Assembly (NCBI GenBank): GCA_020466095.1
Contig: CM035807.1
Location: 78,888,428-78,952,427 of the forward strand
DNA length: 64,000 bases
Reading direction: 5' to 3'
Origin: Chlorops oryzae
Taxonomy: Eukaryota > Arthropoda > Insecta > Diptera > Chloropidae
The notes below the pieces were generated by a model that was not told the origin of the DNA, did no database searches, and was given only the letters and a program-made list of their open reading frames with translations. Position 1 is the first letter of the stretch. Each line of letters begins with the position of its first letter. A program made the position numbers and the translations under genes. This document shows positions 37,601-50,000 of this stretch, one piece after another.

Positions 37601-40600
37601 TTTTAAAATTCGGCTTCTGAGTAGGGAGATATATCAAAACATCGATATTTTTAAAACGATATATCGAAAATTTATACTGATAGTTTTGCTCGGCGATATA
37701 TCGTACATCGATATACTTTTCCCGACATCGAAAGCGATATTTTGTATATGTCTGTCGTTGTAAACATGTGCCTCACACGTATTTCTCTTGGATAAAAAGC
37801 GGCATTTTAATCGTTCATGTCTTATCTTATCGCATCATATCTTATCATTCCATCTGAGAACTCGAAAACGTCCTTTTGTACACTCCAATTTTGATATGTA
37901 CAGTGTACTCTGTCTTAAGCAAAACCCCACGGGACTGAAAGATCTGTCCCCTTAACAGAGGTGTTCGCTTAAAAGGAAAGATTTGAGAAGCAGGAGCACA
38001 AGAAAAGTCCTGAAATCTGTCCGTTTAGAGTGTTGTCCGCTTAGGAGGGTTCTCCCCAAGCAGAAGGTACACTGTATTTTAGTAAAATAGTAATTTTTAA
38101 TTGGTATTTATAATTCGATATATCGAAAGCTCGATATTTCTCCCCCGATAGTATCCTTTCAATTTCGATGCTTTTTAAATATATCGATACGATATATCGA
38201 TGTATTTTCCCATTTTGCCCATCCCTAATGGTGGTTCAACCATATATAACTATATATGTCACTCGACGTTCATTTTGGTCTTTTCAACACGGTCTTGGGT
38301 CCCCCCGGTCTTGGGTACCCACCAAAATGAGCATTTTTCACTTAGTACTCACCAAAAGTACTCTCTCGTCTTTTTTCTGCGAGTAACATCTCTTTCTAAC
38401 GGCGCGAAATGTCCCGCCAAAATATGAGAGACTATTGAGAATATATATAAAATATTTCCTTTTTAAGAAGAAAATTTAACTTTATTTAAGAACTTGTTCT
38501 AGAATTGAATCCAGTAATGTTTATTCTAATTCCTGCCTTCTACATATAGATTCATCTTAAGTCTAGGCTAAGTAATTAAGTCAGGTTAATAAGTTAATTA
38601 AGTAAGTTACGTTTTGTGAAATATAGTTAAGTTAATCTAAGCTTAAGGTATTTATTATGTTAATTAATAAACTTAAGTTGAGGTTAAGTGAAGTATTGAA
38701 TATCGGCTTAAGTTGCTTCAAGGCACAAAAAGAGGGCAAGAATAAGGAAGATCGAGAAAAATTTTTCTAACTTAGGCCCTTTTCGAATTTCCGCTAGATT
38801 ATCTAACCGGAGTTATTTTAACAAAAATCGAATTTTTGCAATAAGTGCACATTACGATTTGCTTTCGTTAAATTCATTAAAAGAAGCAAACACTCGAACA
38901 AAATTTAAAAATATGTGCATCGCTGTTAAGAAAATTCAAATTAGAATGAATTAAAAGTAAACTTGTATTTATTTTAATCCTTTTGCAAGTTAATGTTGCA
39001 AATTGAGAAAAATTTTCTCTGCAATTCGAAATTATTAGATTTTTCAAAACATCGCAGGTCACCTACTCCAAAACTTTGGGTACCGCTTGTGCCCTGCACG
39101 CATCCTCCATTGAGAGTCAAACTATAGTGTTGCGATAGCCCACCCCCGCTATCGGAAATGCTCCTATTCTTAATCTTGCCTTTAAATGGTTTTTTTAGTC
39201 TGCCCATTCTAAATTTTTCGAACTACATCCAGGACCAGGTGGACCAGCTGACAATTTTTTCCAACGATTTTTAGCCACTCTCTCCCTTACCCAAATCGGA
39301 ATGCGTTTTCATAAATACGATAAATGCGATGACCCTCCAGACTTCTCTAGGCAATTTTCCAGCCGGAAATGTATTGATGCCTTTTTATATATTTGCCTTT
39401 TTAACTGAAGGACACAAACTTAACTTTATTTAAGAACTTGGTTTCTAGAATTTAAAGTCCAGTAATGTTTTTAGCAAGTCCTCCTTACATAAATATACTG
39501 AACAGATCGATCAATCTTATAGGTTAAGTCAAGTTAAGTTAAGTTAGGGTTAAGTTAAGTTAAGTTAAATTTAAGTTAAGTTCTGTTTTGTGAAATTAAG
39601 TTAAGTTAAGTTAAGCTAAGGTATGTTATGTTATGTTAAGTTAAGTAAATTTAAGTTGAGTTAAGTGAAGTTAATTTAAGTTTCGTTAAGTTGCTTCAAG
39701 GCAAGGCAAAAATGAGTGTAAGAATAAGGAAGGATCTTGAAAGAAAAATACTTTATTCCTGACTACTTAGGCCCGTTTTCTGAATTTCCGGTTAAACCGT
39801 AACCGGCAGTTATTTTAACAAAAAATCAAGTTTCGTTTTCTCAAAAGGCACAAACCTTAACCGACGCTCATCTGCCAATTAAATTTATTTATAAGAAACA
39901 GCTGGTGTTTAGATCTAGTAGCTTTGTTATAGAACATTTAGCATTCGTTTATTAGAAATTTAAAATTCTCAGTCGTTTTCATATTTAGAAACAGACGTTT
40001 TGTGAACGCGTTGCCAACTTCTCACTTATTAACCAGAACAAATCATTTAGACATTGAGAAAACGAATTCCGTTTCCGCATTCGCAATTCTTGTTCCTTGC
40101 GATGACAAAAGCGAGCAGCGCCCACAGTCGTCGTTGTCATCGTGGCATCGAGATTGCAAAATTACAAAAATGATTGCAAAATAACTCGATTACCATTGCG
40201 TATACACGCTCAAACATACCCGTATGAGAGCATATAGACTAGTCCTTCCCGCACTTGGACGGGTTGGATATCATCCGTACGAAGTGCGCTAAATTTTGAA
40301 AATAATATTTCTATAGATTCAGTCACCCGCCCAGCAAAGTCTACCCAGGCGCTGCCTAGTTTGATTATGCTTTGGTTCGAGTGGTCCTAGCTAGTAATTT
40401 CTGTCTAGTAGAGCTGGAGAAACAATCAATAGCAGTATCGATAATATCGATGTTTTCAAACTATCGAAAACATCGATGGTTTTTGAAGACTATCGATAGT
40501 TTTGATTCATGGACATTAACTTTATTATTATCGATTTTAAAAATTATCGAAAATATCTATTATTGAAATAATCGATTACTAAAATGATCGATAGCTGAAC

Positions 40601-41006
40601 CTATCGATTATTAAAACTATCGATTATGAAACCTATCGACTCTCGAAACCATCGATTATCAAACTATCGATAGCTCCCCAGATCTTTCGAGCAATTCATG
40701 CTAAAATTTTATTCTATCAAATATGTTGGTGATGATGCTGGTGATTATGATGATGGTGAAGTTGGTGATGATGATGGTGATGCTAATGATGATGATGATG
40801 TTGGTGATGATGATGATGGTGAGGTTGGTGATGATGGTGTTTATAGTGTTTGTTGTTGATGGTGATGATGGTGTTTATCGTGTTTATGTTGTTGATGATG
40901 GTGATTTTGGTGATGCTGGTGATGATGGTGATGATGATGATGATGATGATGATAATGATGTTGATGATGTTTTTGATGGTGATGATGGTGATACTGGTGA
41001 TGATGG

Positions 41007-41038
<32 letters not shown>

Positions 41039-44000
41039 GTTGATGATGTTTTTTATGGTGATGATGATGGTGATGATGATGATGATGATGATGTTTTTGA
41101 TGGTGATGATGATGGTGATGATGATGGTGATGATGATAGTGATGATGATGGTGATGGTGATGATGATAGTGATGATGGTGATGATGGTGATGATGGTGAT
41201 GATGGTGATGATGATGGTGATGATAATGGTGATGATGATGGTGATGATGACGGTGATGATGACGGTCATGGTGATGATGATTATGACTTACGCGCGTTCT
41301 TGCTTCTTCACGTCTCGAAAAATCTTCAGAATTTCTGCGAGTCTTAAGTGTCCCATTTTACAAATCAAATGACAATTATAGGCTTCATTCTAAAATTTTT
41401 TTTCTATGCACTGATGCCAGAATGAGGGGTTTTTTCCGTTTTGAGCGATTTTTTCGATTTTACCTTTACCCAACAATCACTTCAAATGTGTACAAGGGAT
41501 TTTTTACTGACCACTTTCCCAAAGAAAACAGAAATGAAGGGATTTTTTCCAATATTCAAGGGAAAAAGTCCCCAATATACTGCCTAGCATCAGTGCTGGT
41601 TAGAAAGTATGGAGAATTGAGTAAGAAAGGTTTTAAAATTCGGCTTCTGAGTAGGGAGATATATCAAAACATCGATATTTTTAAAACGATATATCGAAAA
41701 TTTATATTGATAGTTTTGCTCGGCGATATATCGTACATCGATATACTTTTCCCGACATCGAAAGCGATATTTTTTATGTCTGTCGTTGTAAACATGTGCT
41801 TCACACGTATTTCTCTTGGATACAAACAATTTTACACTCCAATTTTGATATGTACAGTAGGCTGGGTCGTTTTTACGAAAGTTGTATGATCGCGTTGGAA
41901 TAGTAAAATTATGTTTCCTTATGTATAAAAATAATTTTGTGTAAAAAAAAATTCAAAATAAGCTGCATCTTCATACCGCGCAAGCGGATTGAAAGCTGGA
42001 AAAACAAATTTATATGAGATTTTTTCCGACTTCAATGATAAAATTTAGAATTTCTCAGCTTTAATCTCATTTTTTAAATACATTATGTTCCCAGATATTT
42101 TTGGTCATAAAACTATCTTTCAAAGGAAAGCAACGAAACTACGATCGACCAAAATTTTACGGAGATATGGTCGAAGAAACTCAGACCTGAGGAAATTGCT
42201 CCAAGAAATGCCAAAAAATGTGTTCGAACCTATCAATTTTGTAACCATTTGGAAGAAGGCATATTGCCATTTCAAAAAAATCTTCCTTGAAGTAAATCGG
42301 TTATTTCATAAGGTTGTTATAACAATTTATATATTTATCTATTTATCGGTTTCATTTCAGAACGTGCCCTGAAAAAAAAGTCCATGAAAGTTTAAAATCC
42401 TTCTACTTGAGCTCGAACAGGAAAAAACAACGCTCAATTACGATTATAGATTTTTTAAATCGGTTCACAGAAACCAAAAGTTACACGGCTTTGAAATTGG
42501 ACAATTTATTATTTTTTAAATCCTGTGTTAGTTAAAAAAAAATGCCGAAAAGTATACTACATTTTTTTTTTTGATTCGATAATGAGCTCATTTTGGGAAA
42601 AAATATATAGCAAAGTCAACTTACTTCAACTTTAAACCGCTTGGGAGGCTCAAAAATTCAGCATTGTTTGATTTTTTTAATCAATAAGTATTAATTCAAT
42701 ACTCTTGTAAATTGTGGATGTAGGAGGCATTTCTCCAAACCAACCCTCTAGCTACGCCCGCTTTTTAAAATTTTGTAAATAACCTCAAACTGAAATTTTA
42801 ATCAAAATATCAAAAATATACAAACAGATCAGTTTTCGTGATTTTCATAACAGACGCTTGTACTGGAGGGATCCCTAAAAAACAATCCGATCAAGCCCAT
42901 TTCTCGAACATGTTCTTGTTCATAGCTCCCCAAATCTCCATACTTTTAGTCAAGATTGCTCAACTCCTTCGATAAGAAAACTGTAACAGACCGATATGGC
43001 TAAATGAAACTCCTGGTGATACTAACCATTCTATATAATTTTTTTTTAAGTCTATCTCGAGTACGGACGAAAAAATGCCATATACCCTCGACACAGAGTT
43101 TGTCGGGTATGACTTTGCTATATATTTTTCCCAAACATGAGCTCATTATCGAATCAAAAAAAAAAATGTAGTATACTTTTCGGCATTTTTTTTTAACTAA
43201 CACAGGATTTAAAAAATAATAAATTGTCCAATTTCAAAGCCGTGTAACTTTGGTTTCTGTGAACCGATTTAAAAAATCTATAATCGTAAATTGAGCGTTG
43301 TTTTTTCCTGTTCGAGCTCAAGTAGAAGGATTTTAAACTTTCATGGACTTTTTTTTCAGGGCACGTTCTGAAATGAAACCGATAAATAGATAAATATATA
43401 AATTGTTATAACAACCTTATGAAATAACCGATTTACTTCAAGGAAGATTTTTTTGAAATGGCAATATGCCTTCTTCCAAATGGTTACAAAATTGATAGGT
43501 TCGAACACATTTTTGGCATGTCTTGGAGCAATTTCCTCAGGTCTGAGTTTTCTTCGACCATATCTCCGTAAAATTTTGGTCGATCGTAGTTTCGTTGCTT
43601 TCCTTTGAAAGATAGTTTTATGACCAAAAATATCTGGGAACATAATGTATTTAAAAAATGAGATTAAAGCTGAGAAATTCTAAATTTTATCATTGAAGTC
43701 GGAAAAATCTCATATAAATTTGTTTTTCCAGATTTCAATCCGCTTGCGCGGTATGAAGATGCAGCTTATTTTGAATTTTTTTTTACACAAAATTATTTTT
43801 TATACATAAGGAAACATAATTTTACTATTCCAACGCGATCATACAACTTTTTTTTTTTTCATATAAGAACGACCCACCCTAATGTACAGTGTACTCTGTC
43901 TTAAGGAAAACCCCACGGGACTGAAAGATCTGTCCCCTTAACAGAGGTGTTCGCTTAGAAGGAAAGATTTGAGAAGCAGGAGCACTAGAAAATTCCTGAA

Positions 44001-47000
44001 ATCTGTCAGTTTAGAGTAGTGTCCGCTTAGGAGGGTTCTCCTCTACACTGTACTACAAGTACTGTATTTTAGTACAATAGTCATTTTTAATTGGTATTTA
44101 TAATGTCGATATATCGAAAACTCAATATTTCTCCCCCGAAAGTATCGTTTCAATTTCGATGCTTTTTCAATAAATCGATACGATATACATATATCGTTGC
44201 AACTATCCATATTCCTCCAGCTCTACTCTACTGTCTAGGACCTTTCTAGATTCTAGATCTGCCAATCTCCATCGAAGTTTTTTCATTTTAGGACTAGGAC
44301 GTTTAACACGCAACGAACACGCTTTATATTTCCACGAATTGAAACTAAGTGAGAATTATAAAAAAATTTCGTCTCAAATTTTCTCTCTCGAAATAAAGCG
44401 CACATGTACACGGGCTATAAATCTAGTGATGTATTGCCTAGATTTTTCCTTAGAAGGCCACTAAAGAGGCAGGACTAACTAGGCCCACGATCACACCAAG
44501 ATAGAATTTTCTATTCGGGCTTTATCAAGAGAATTACATAGGCCCTTTATTGGTTATTCACGTCATCGCCAATATAGGGGCGATTCTTTCCAGCGCCAAA
44601 GAGGGGCCAAGATAAGTCTGATCGTGTCAAGATTTGTTAGTTCAGGGCCTGTCTAAGCCCAGCCTAGGTTTATCTATATTGTGACAAAGCAATGCGATTC
44701 GAAAGGAAATCGGCACTCGGTTGCGCTTTCGCATTTGCTTTCGTAAAACTTCATGAAAAGAAGCAACACTCGAACAAAATTTAAAAAATATGTGCATCGC
44801 TGTAAAGAAAATTCAAAAGTGAGAATGAATGAAAAGTAAACTTGTATTTATTTTAATCCTTTTGCAAGTTAATGTTGCAAATTGAGAAAAATTTTCTCTG
44901 CAATTCGAAATTATAGATTTTTCAAAACATCGCAGGTCACCTACTCCAAAACTTTGGGTACCGCTTGTGCCCTGCACCGCATCCTCCATTGAGAGTCAAA
45001 CTATAGTGTTGCGATAGCCCACCCCCGCTATCGGAAATGCTCCTATTCTTAATCTTGCCTTTAAATGGTTTTTTTAGTCTGCCCATTCTAAATTTTTCGA
45101 ACTACATCCAGGACCAGGTGGACCAGCTGACAATTTTTTCCAACGATTTTTAGCCACTCTCTCCCTTACCCAAATCGGAATGCGTTTTCATAAATACGAT
45201 AAATGCGATGACCCTCCAGACTTCTCTAGGCAATTTTCCAGCCGGAAATGTATTGATGCCTTTTTATATATTTGCCTTTTTAACTAAAGGACACAAACTT
45301 AACTTTATTTAAGAACTTGGTTTCTAGAATTTAAAGTCCAGTAATGTTTTTAGCAATTCCTTTACATAAATATACTGAACAGATCGATCAACTTATGGTT
45401 AAGTCAAGTTAAGTTAAGTTAGGTTAAAATTTAAGTTAATTTAAGTTAAGTTCGTTTTGTGAAATTAAGTTAAGTTAGTTAAGCAAGGTATGTTTGTTAT
45501 GTTAAGTTAAGTAAATTTAAGTTGAGTTAATGAAGTTAATTTAAGTTTCGTTAATTGCTTCAAGGCAAGGCAAAAATGATGTAAGAATAAGGAAGGATCT
45601 TGAAAGAAAAATACTTTATTCCTGACTACTTAGGCCCGTTTTCTAATTTCCGGTTAAACCGTAACCGGCAGTTTTTTAACAAAAAATCAAGTTTCGTTTT
45701 CTCAAAAGGCACAAACCTTAACCGACGCTCATCTGCCAATTAAATTTATTTATAAGAAACAGCTGGTGTTTAGATCTAGTAGCTTTGTTATAGAACATTT
45801 AGCATTCGTTTATTAGAAATTAAAAATCGCAGGTTTCACCTACTCCAAAACTTTGGGTAACGCTTGTGCCCTGCACCGCATCCTCCATTGAGAGTCAAAC
45901 TATAGTGTTGCGATAGCCCACCCGCTATCGGAAATGCTCCTATTCTAAATCTTGCCTTTAAATGGTTTTTTTATCTGCCATTCTAAATTTTTCGAACTTA
46001 CATCCGGGACTCAGAAGTGGACCTAGCTGACAATTTTTTCCAAACGATTTTTAGCCACTCTCTCCCTTACCCAAAATCGGAATGCGTTTTCATAAATACG
46101 ATATAAATGCGATGACCTTTTTCTGACCAGACTTCTCGTTAGGCAGAATAATCAAAAAACAGCCGGAAATGTATTGATGCCTTATTATATTTGCCTTTTT
46201 AACTACAAGGACACAAACTTAACTTCCAATATATTGAACAATCTTGGTTTGCTAGAATTTAAAGCCAGTAATGTTTTATTGAGCAATTCCTCCTTACATA
46301 AATATACTGAAAATCGATCAATCTTATAGGTTAAGTCAGTTTAAAGTTTATAGTTAGGTTAAATTAAGTTAATTTAAGTTAAGTTCAGTTTTGTGAAATT
46401 TAAAGTTAAGATTAAGTTAAGTTATTAGCTAAGTGTATGTTATGTTATGTTAAAGTTAAGTAAATTTAAGTTGAGTTAAGTGAAGTTAAATTTAAAGTTT
46501 CGTTAAGTTGCTTCAAGGGCAAGGCACAAAATGAGTGTAAAGAATCCCAAGGAAGGATCCCCTTTTGAAGGAGTATTTAATTAGGGATACAATTTATTCC
46601 TGCATACTATATAATTCGCAGTGTTGCCAAAAAAAACTGAGCAAAAAGTACACAAAACGGACCTTTTTTATAGAATAAGTACGCACATATATATTTTTTT
46701 TGAAAAAGAAAAATCACAAAAACTAACGTAATTTTTTCATCATGGTAATATATTTATACAAGATGAATTTTTTTTTTTTTTTAGTCAGACTAAAAGACTA
46801 GTTTTGAGTAAAAAATTATTAAAAATACTTTAACGAGCATTCGATTTAGCGAGGCTCGTATTTAACGAGCATTCAAGTTCTTTCTATTGAATACTTTATA
46901 TAACGAGCAAAATGGCATAAATTTTTTTTTCTGCACTCGGTTTAACGAGCAACATAAAACATCAGTGAAAATAAAGAGAAACAAAGAGGAATGGAAGAAA

Positions 47001-50000
47001 TACAGCCCAATTCTGAATATTCGCGGGGAATTTACATTTCTCGAGACTAAAATTATCATTTTTTAAATAGATAGGCTAAGGAAAATAATGAGTATGGATC
47101 AAATAATTCGTTCCCGGGGAATATTCAGAATCGAGCTGATCGTTAGCCCAGTTTCTAATTTTAGCTTTAACAATCAAAGAAAAACTGAAATCGATAGTCC
47201 TGCAACTCTAATGGGGAGTTGAGCGAAATAGTACGCAAATCGACCAAAAATAATTTGGTACATAAAAAGTACTCAGGTGATTGAAAAAGTACGCAATGCG
47301 TACTAAAGTACACAAAACGGCAACACTGATAATTCGATACAATTACATACATCATTGCAGCCGATTATATATTTAATTGGACGGAATTATATTTGTAATT
47401 GAAATTATTTTTTTTTATCATTTGATACAATTACATATATAATTGGAGGCAATGAAAAATATAATTGGAAGCAATTATGAAAATATAATTACATCATACC
47501 CAATTACATATGTAATCCCTGCAAAATATAATTGGGTATGTGATATTTTTTCTCTGCGTGCACATAAATGACATAAGATTCAAGCCGATTGGTTTCTATC
47601 TTCTTAGTAAAGGGATATTTTCATGTTGTCAATCTCAAAAAGTTTCCTTAAATTGGAATATTGGCCAATATTCAACTATTATGTAAATAGTTAACCGATG
47701 CGAAATTATTCATTCTTGTAGTGCGGCCTGTACACAACAACATTAACGACACACATAGAAGCGTGAATGTACATACATATGTATAATTTTCATGTATGTA
47801 CCGTAAATAAGTTTTTCAATACAAATTCTTCACATATCTCATATTCCGCTGTAAGTACATTCAAGGACCATTCGTACCCAACCCAGCCTATGGCGCCAAT
47901 ATAACAATATACATCGATTTTTCCACAGCTCCAAGTAATGAGCTCCACGAGCCTTTTTTTGGCTGCTCTAATTTTTTTATTTATTTTTTTTTTTTTTTTT
48001 GACAAAATTGGAGCTGAAAACTTTTGTAGAATTGCCAGAAAAGTAAGCGTCAGTTCAGTCAAAAGGAATGCTGGAAAATGTTCGTGATTATTTCCCGCTA
48101 AAGCGTTGGGCGTAGCAACGTTCAACAATGGTAGATTTATTGATGTATTCTCACAATGGGGTGACATTCTAAAGTATGTACTTCTGATGCCAACCATTTC
48201 AATGACACGAAGAAACACAAAACTTTGTACTTTCTGACAATATTACCAACGAATTGCTTTAGAGCCAGAACGACCTTAACACACGTTTGGGATCCGTTTT
48301 CACTTTTCTTTACAGTCAAGACGCATGTGTGGTTGAAATTGTAAAGGAATCGTAACGTGTGTGTGTGTGTAACGTATGTTTGACAATAAAGTCAAATTGT
48401 GAATGAATGAAATGTCTTTGGGATTGATGAAAGTCATTAAAGGAAATTAAGTAAGTTTACCCGAGAGTCTTTGTTTCAGCTTTCGCGGCTGTTTGTCTTT
48501 AATTATTGCTCGAAGCAAGCTAAGATCGCGGATAGTGAACGAAATCATAGGATTTATGCGGAGATTCATCCTCCCTGGAAATGAATTTCTATTTAATCTA
48601 AGACTGTAGAATATCGGGTATAAGAAAGAGCTGGCAGTGTTTAAAGGACTACAGCTTTTGACCCTTCAAACGCCCTACGGTATTTTAGTCAATCGCATTA
48701 TTCACGGTATATGACGTGGTCTACGTGTCCTATGCCCTTAAAATTTCCTTGTACTTATTTTGTTATGAACTTTTTGTTTCATATGAAAGAATGTTCATTC
48801 CACCCTTTTGATTTAAATAGCTTTATAGAAATGATCGCACTTCATGTTTCTTCATGTTGAGGTGAAAAAAAAACATGTTTTTCCTCTTAAATTGTCGCAG
48901 AAAAATACAGATTTTCCAACTGCTAGGAATACATACATATGTATGTTTGGCTGGAATTGAATTCTCCGCAAATGAACATGTAGACATGAGAACAATCAAC
49001 TATCATTAATTGGCAATCATTTATGGCAGGGAAGCAATTGAATTGAATTGCGTCAAATTTGAAAGCTTTGATTGATTTCAACATTGATAATTTTTTTCAC
49101 CAATTAAAAAAAGCGAAAGAAACATTTTCCATGCAATTATTGAAAATCGACTTGTTAGCCTCACTTTTCGATATCCAAGGCCGATTTCACACGTTGCGTG
49201 CCCTCATCGTATTTCGCCCAAGGGAAGCGTAGAAAAGGCCGCGATGAACTTGGGAGCAAATTAATGCCCGTCAGTTCGATTCATTTATTTCGATCGAGTC
49301 CAATGGAGCTCTGACGGAGTAATGGATTTTTTATTTTATTTCGAAAATGAACCGTTCAAATTGTTTTATTCGTATTTATCTTTTTGGTGGTATAGATCAA
49401 GGGTTTTCAAGCTGATGGCGATCGGTCAAAAGTGGATGGTTTTAAATTATAAGGCTGATAAAAAGATAATATGGTGGCCGTTTGAAGGCGATGTTAAATG
49501 AAAGGGGGGCAATTCCATGAGAAAAGTGTCTTAAAATTAATATTAAAATTTATTTCTTAAAAAAAAACCAAGGGAAATTCTGAGAACTTTAAAAAATTAA
49601 TCAATGTTGGGGGCATACATTTTTTAGCAATGAAAATCCAAAAATTGATTCAATTAAAAAATTTAAATTATTAAAACTTGTCTAGATCTCATGCCTGCAA
49701 AAATAAATTTGAGTATAAAAAATAATCCAAAAGTTATGGATTTAAGTATTCCTGTAAAAAAAATTTCCATAATATAAAACTATTGGAAAATTCTCGTCAT
49801 TGGATCCTTGCTAAAATTTTCATAAATTTTTTTTAAGTCAGAACATTATCGAAGTACTGTTCATCGACTATGTAAAAATAAATTATTCCTAAATTAATAA
49901 AATTCAAAGTATTAAAATTATAACTTCTAAAATAACTCATATCGTGTACATAGCTTTATAAGAGACAAAAAGATCCAATGAAATTCAATAAAAATTGAGT

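Larger units (their letters stand above)
36181..38228. mobile_element. hAT-like composite, copy 1 (degraded)
   Basis: Parallel to 40409-44230: ATCGATAG-rich left part, (GAT)n tract, shared block from TTACGCGCGTTCTTGC, and a Tigger-like MITE. The left end after CTGTCTAG reads TAAGTGGATACAAC rather than TAGAGCTGGAGAAAC, and the right end complement TAGGGATGGGCAAAATGGG differs from copy 2. It lacks the foldback element and so preserves its empty site. The left boundary is approximate. Confidence 0.55.
40409..44230. mobile_element. 3.8-kb hAT-like composite element with TSD CTGTCTAG
   Basis: CTGTCTAG is duplicated at 40401-40408 and 44231-44238. The left end TAGAGCTGGAG and the right end CTCCAGCTCTACTCTA (complement TAGAGTAGAGCTGGAG) are inverted, the right with a duplicated TAGAG. 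The 8-bp target duplication and TAG start suggest hAT. Contents in order: ATCGATAG-rich repeats, a (GAT)n array, a shared single-copy-like block, a foldback element, a Tigger-like MITE. No transposase was found. Confidence 0.65.

Noticed and set aside
40723..41372. Long open frames of up to 165 codons on both strands
   Set aside because: Same cause: the second (GAT)n array gives open frames in several phases.
42085..43643. Two nearly identical 95-codon frames at 42085-42372 (+) and 43356-43643 (-)
   Set aside because: They are mirror copies in the foldback arms. One arm has a frameshift relative to the other and no homology is recognised.
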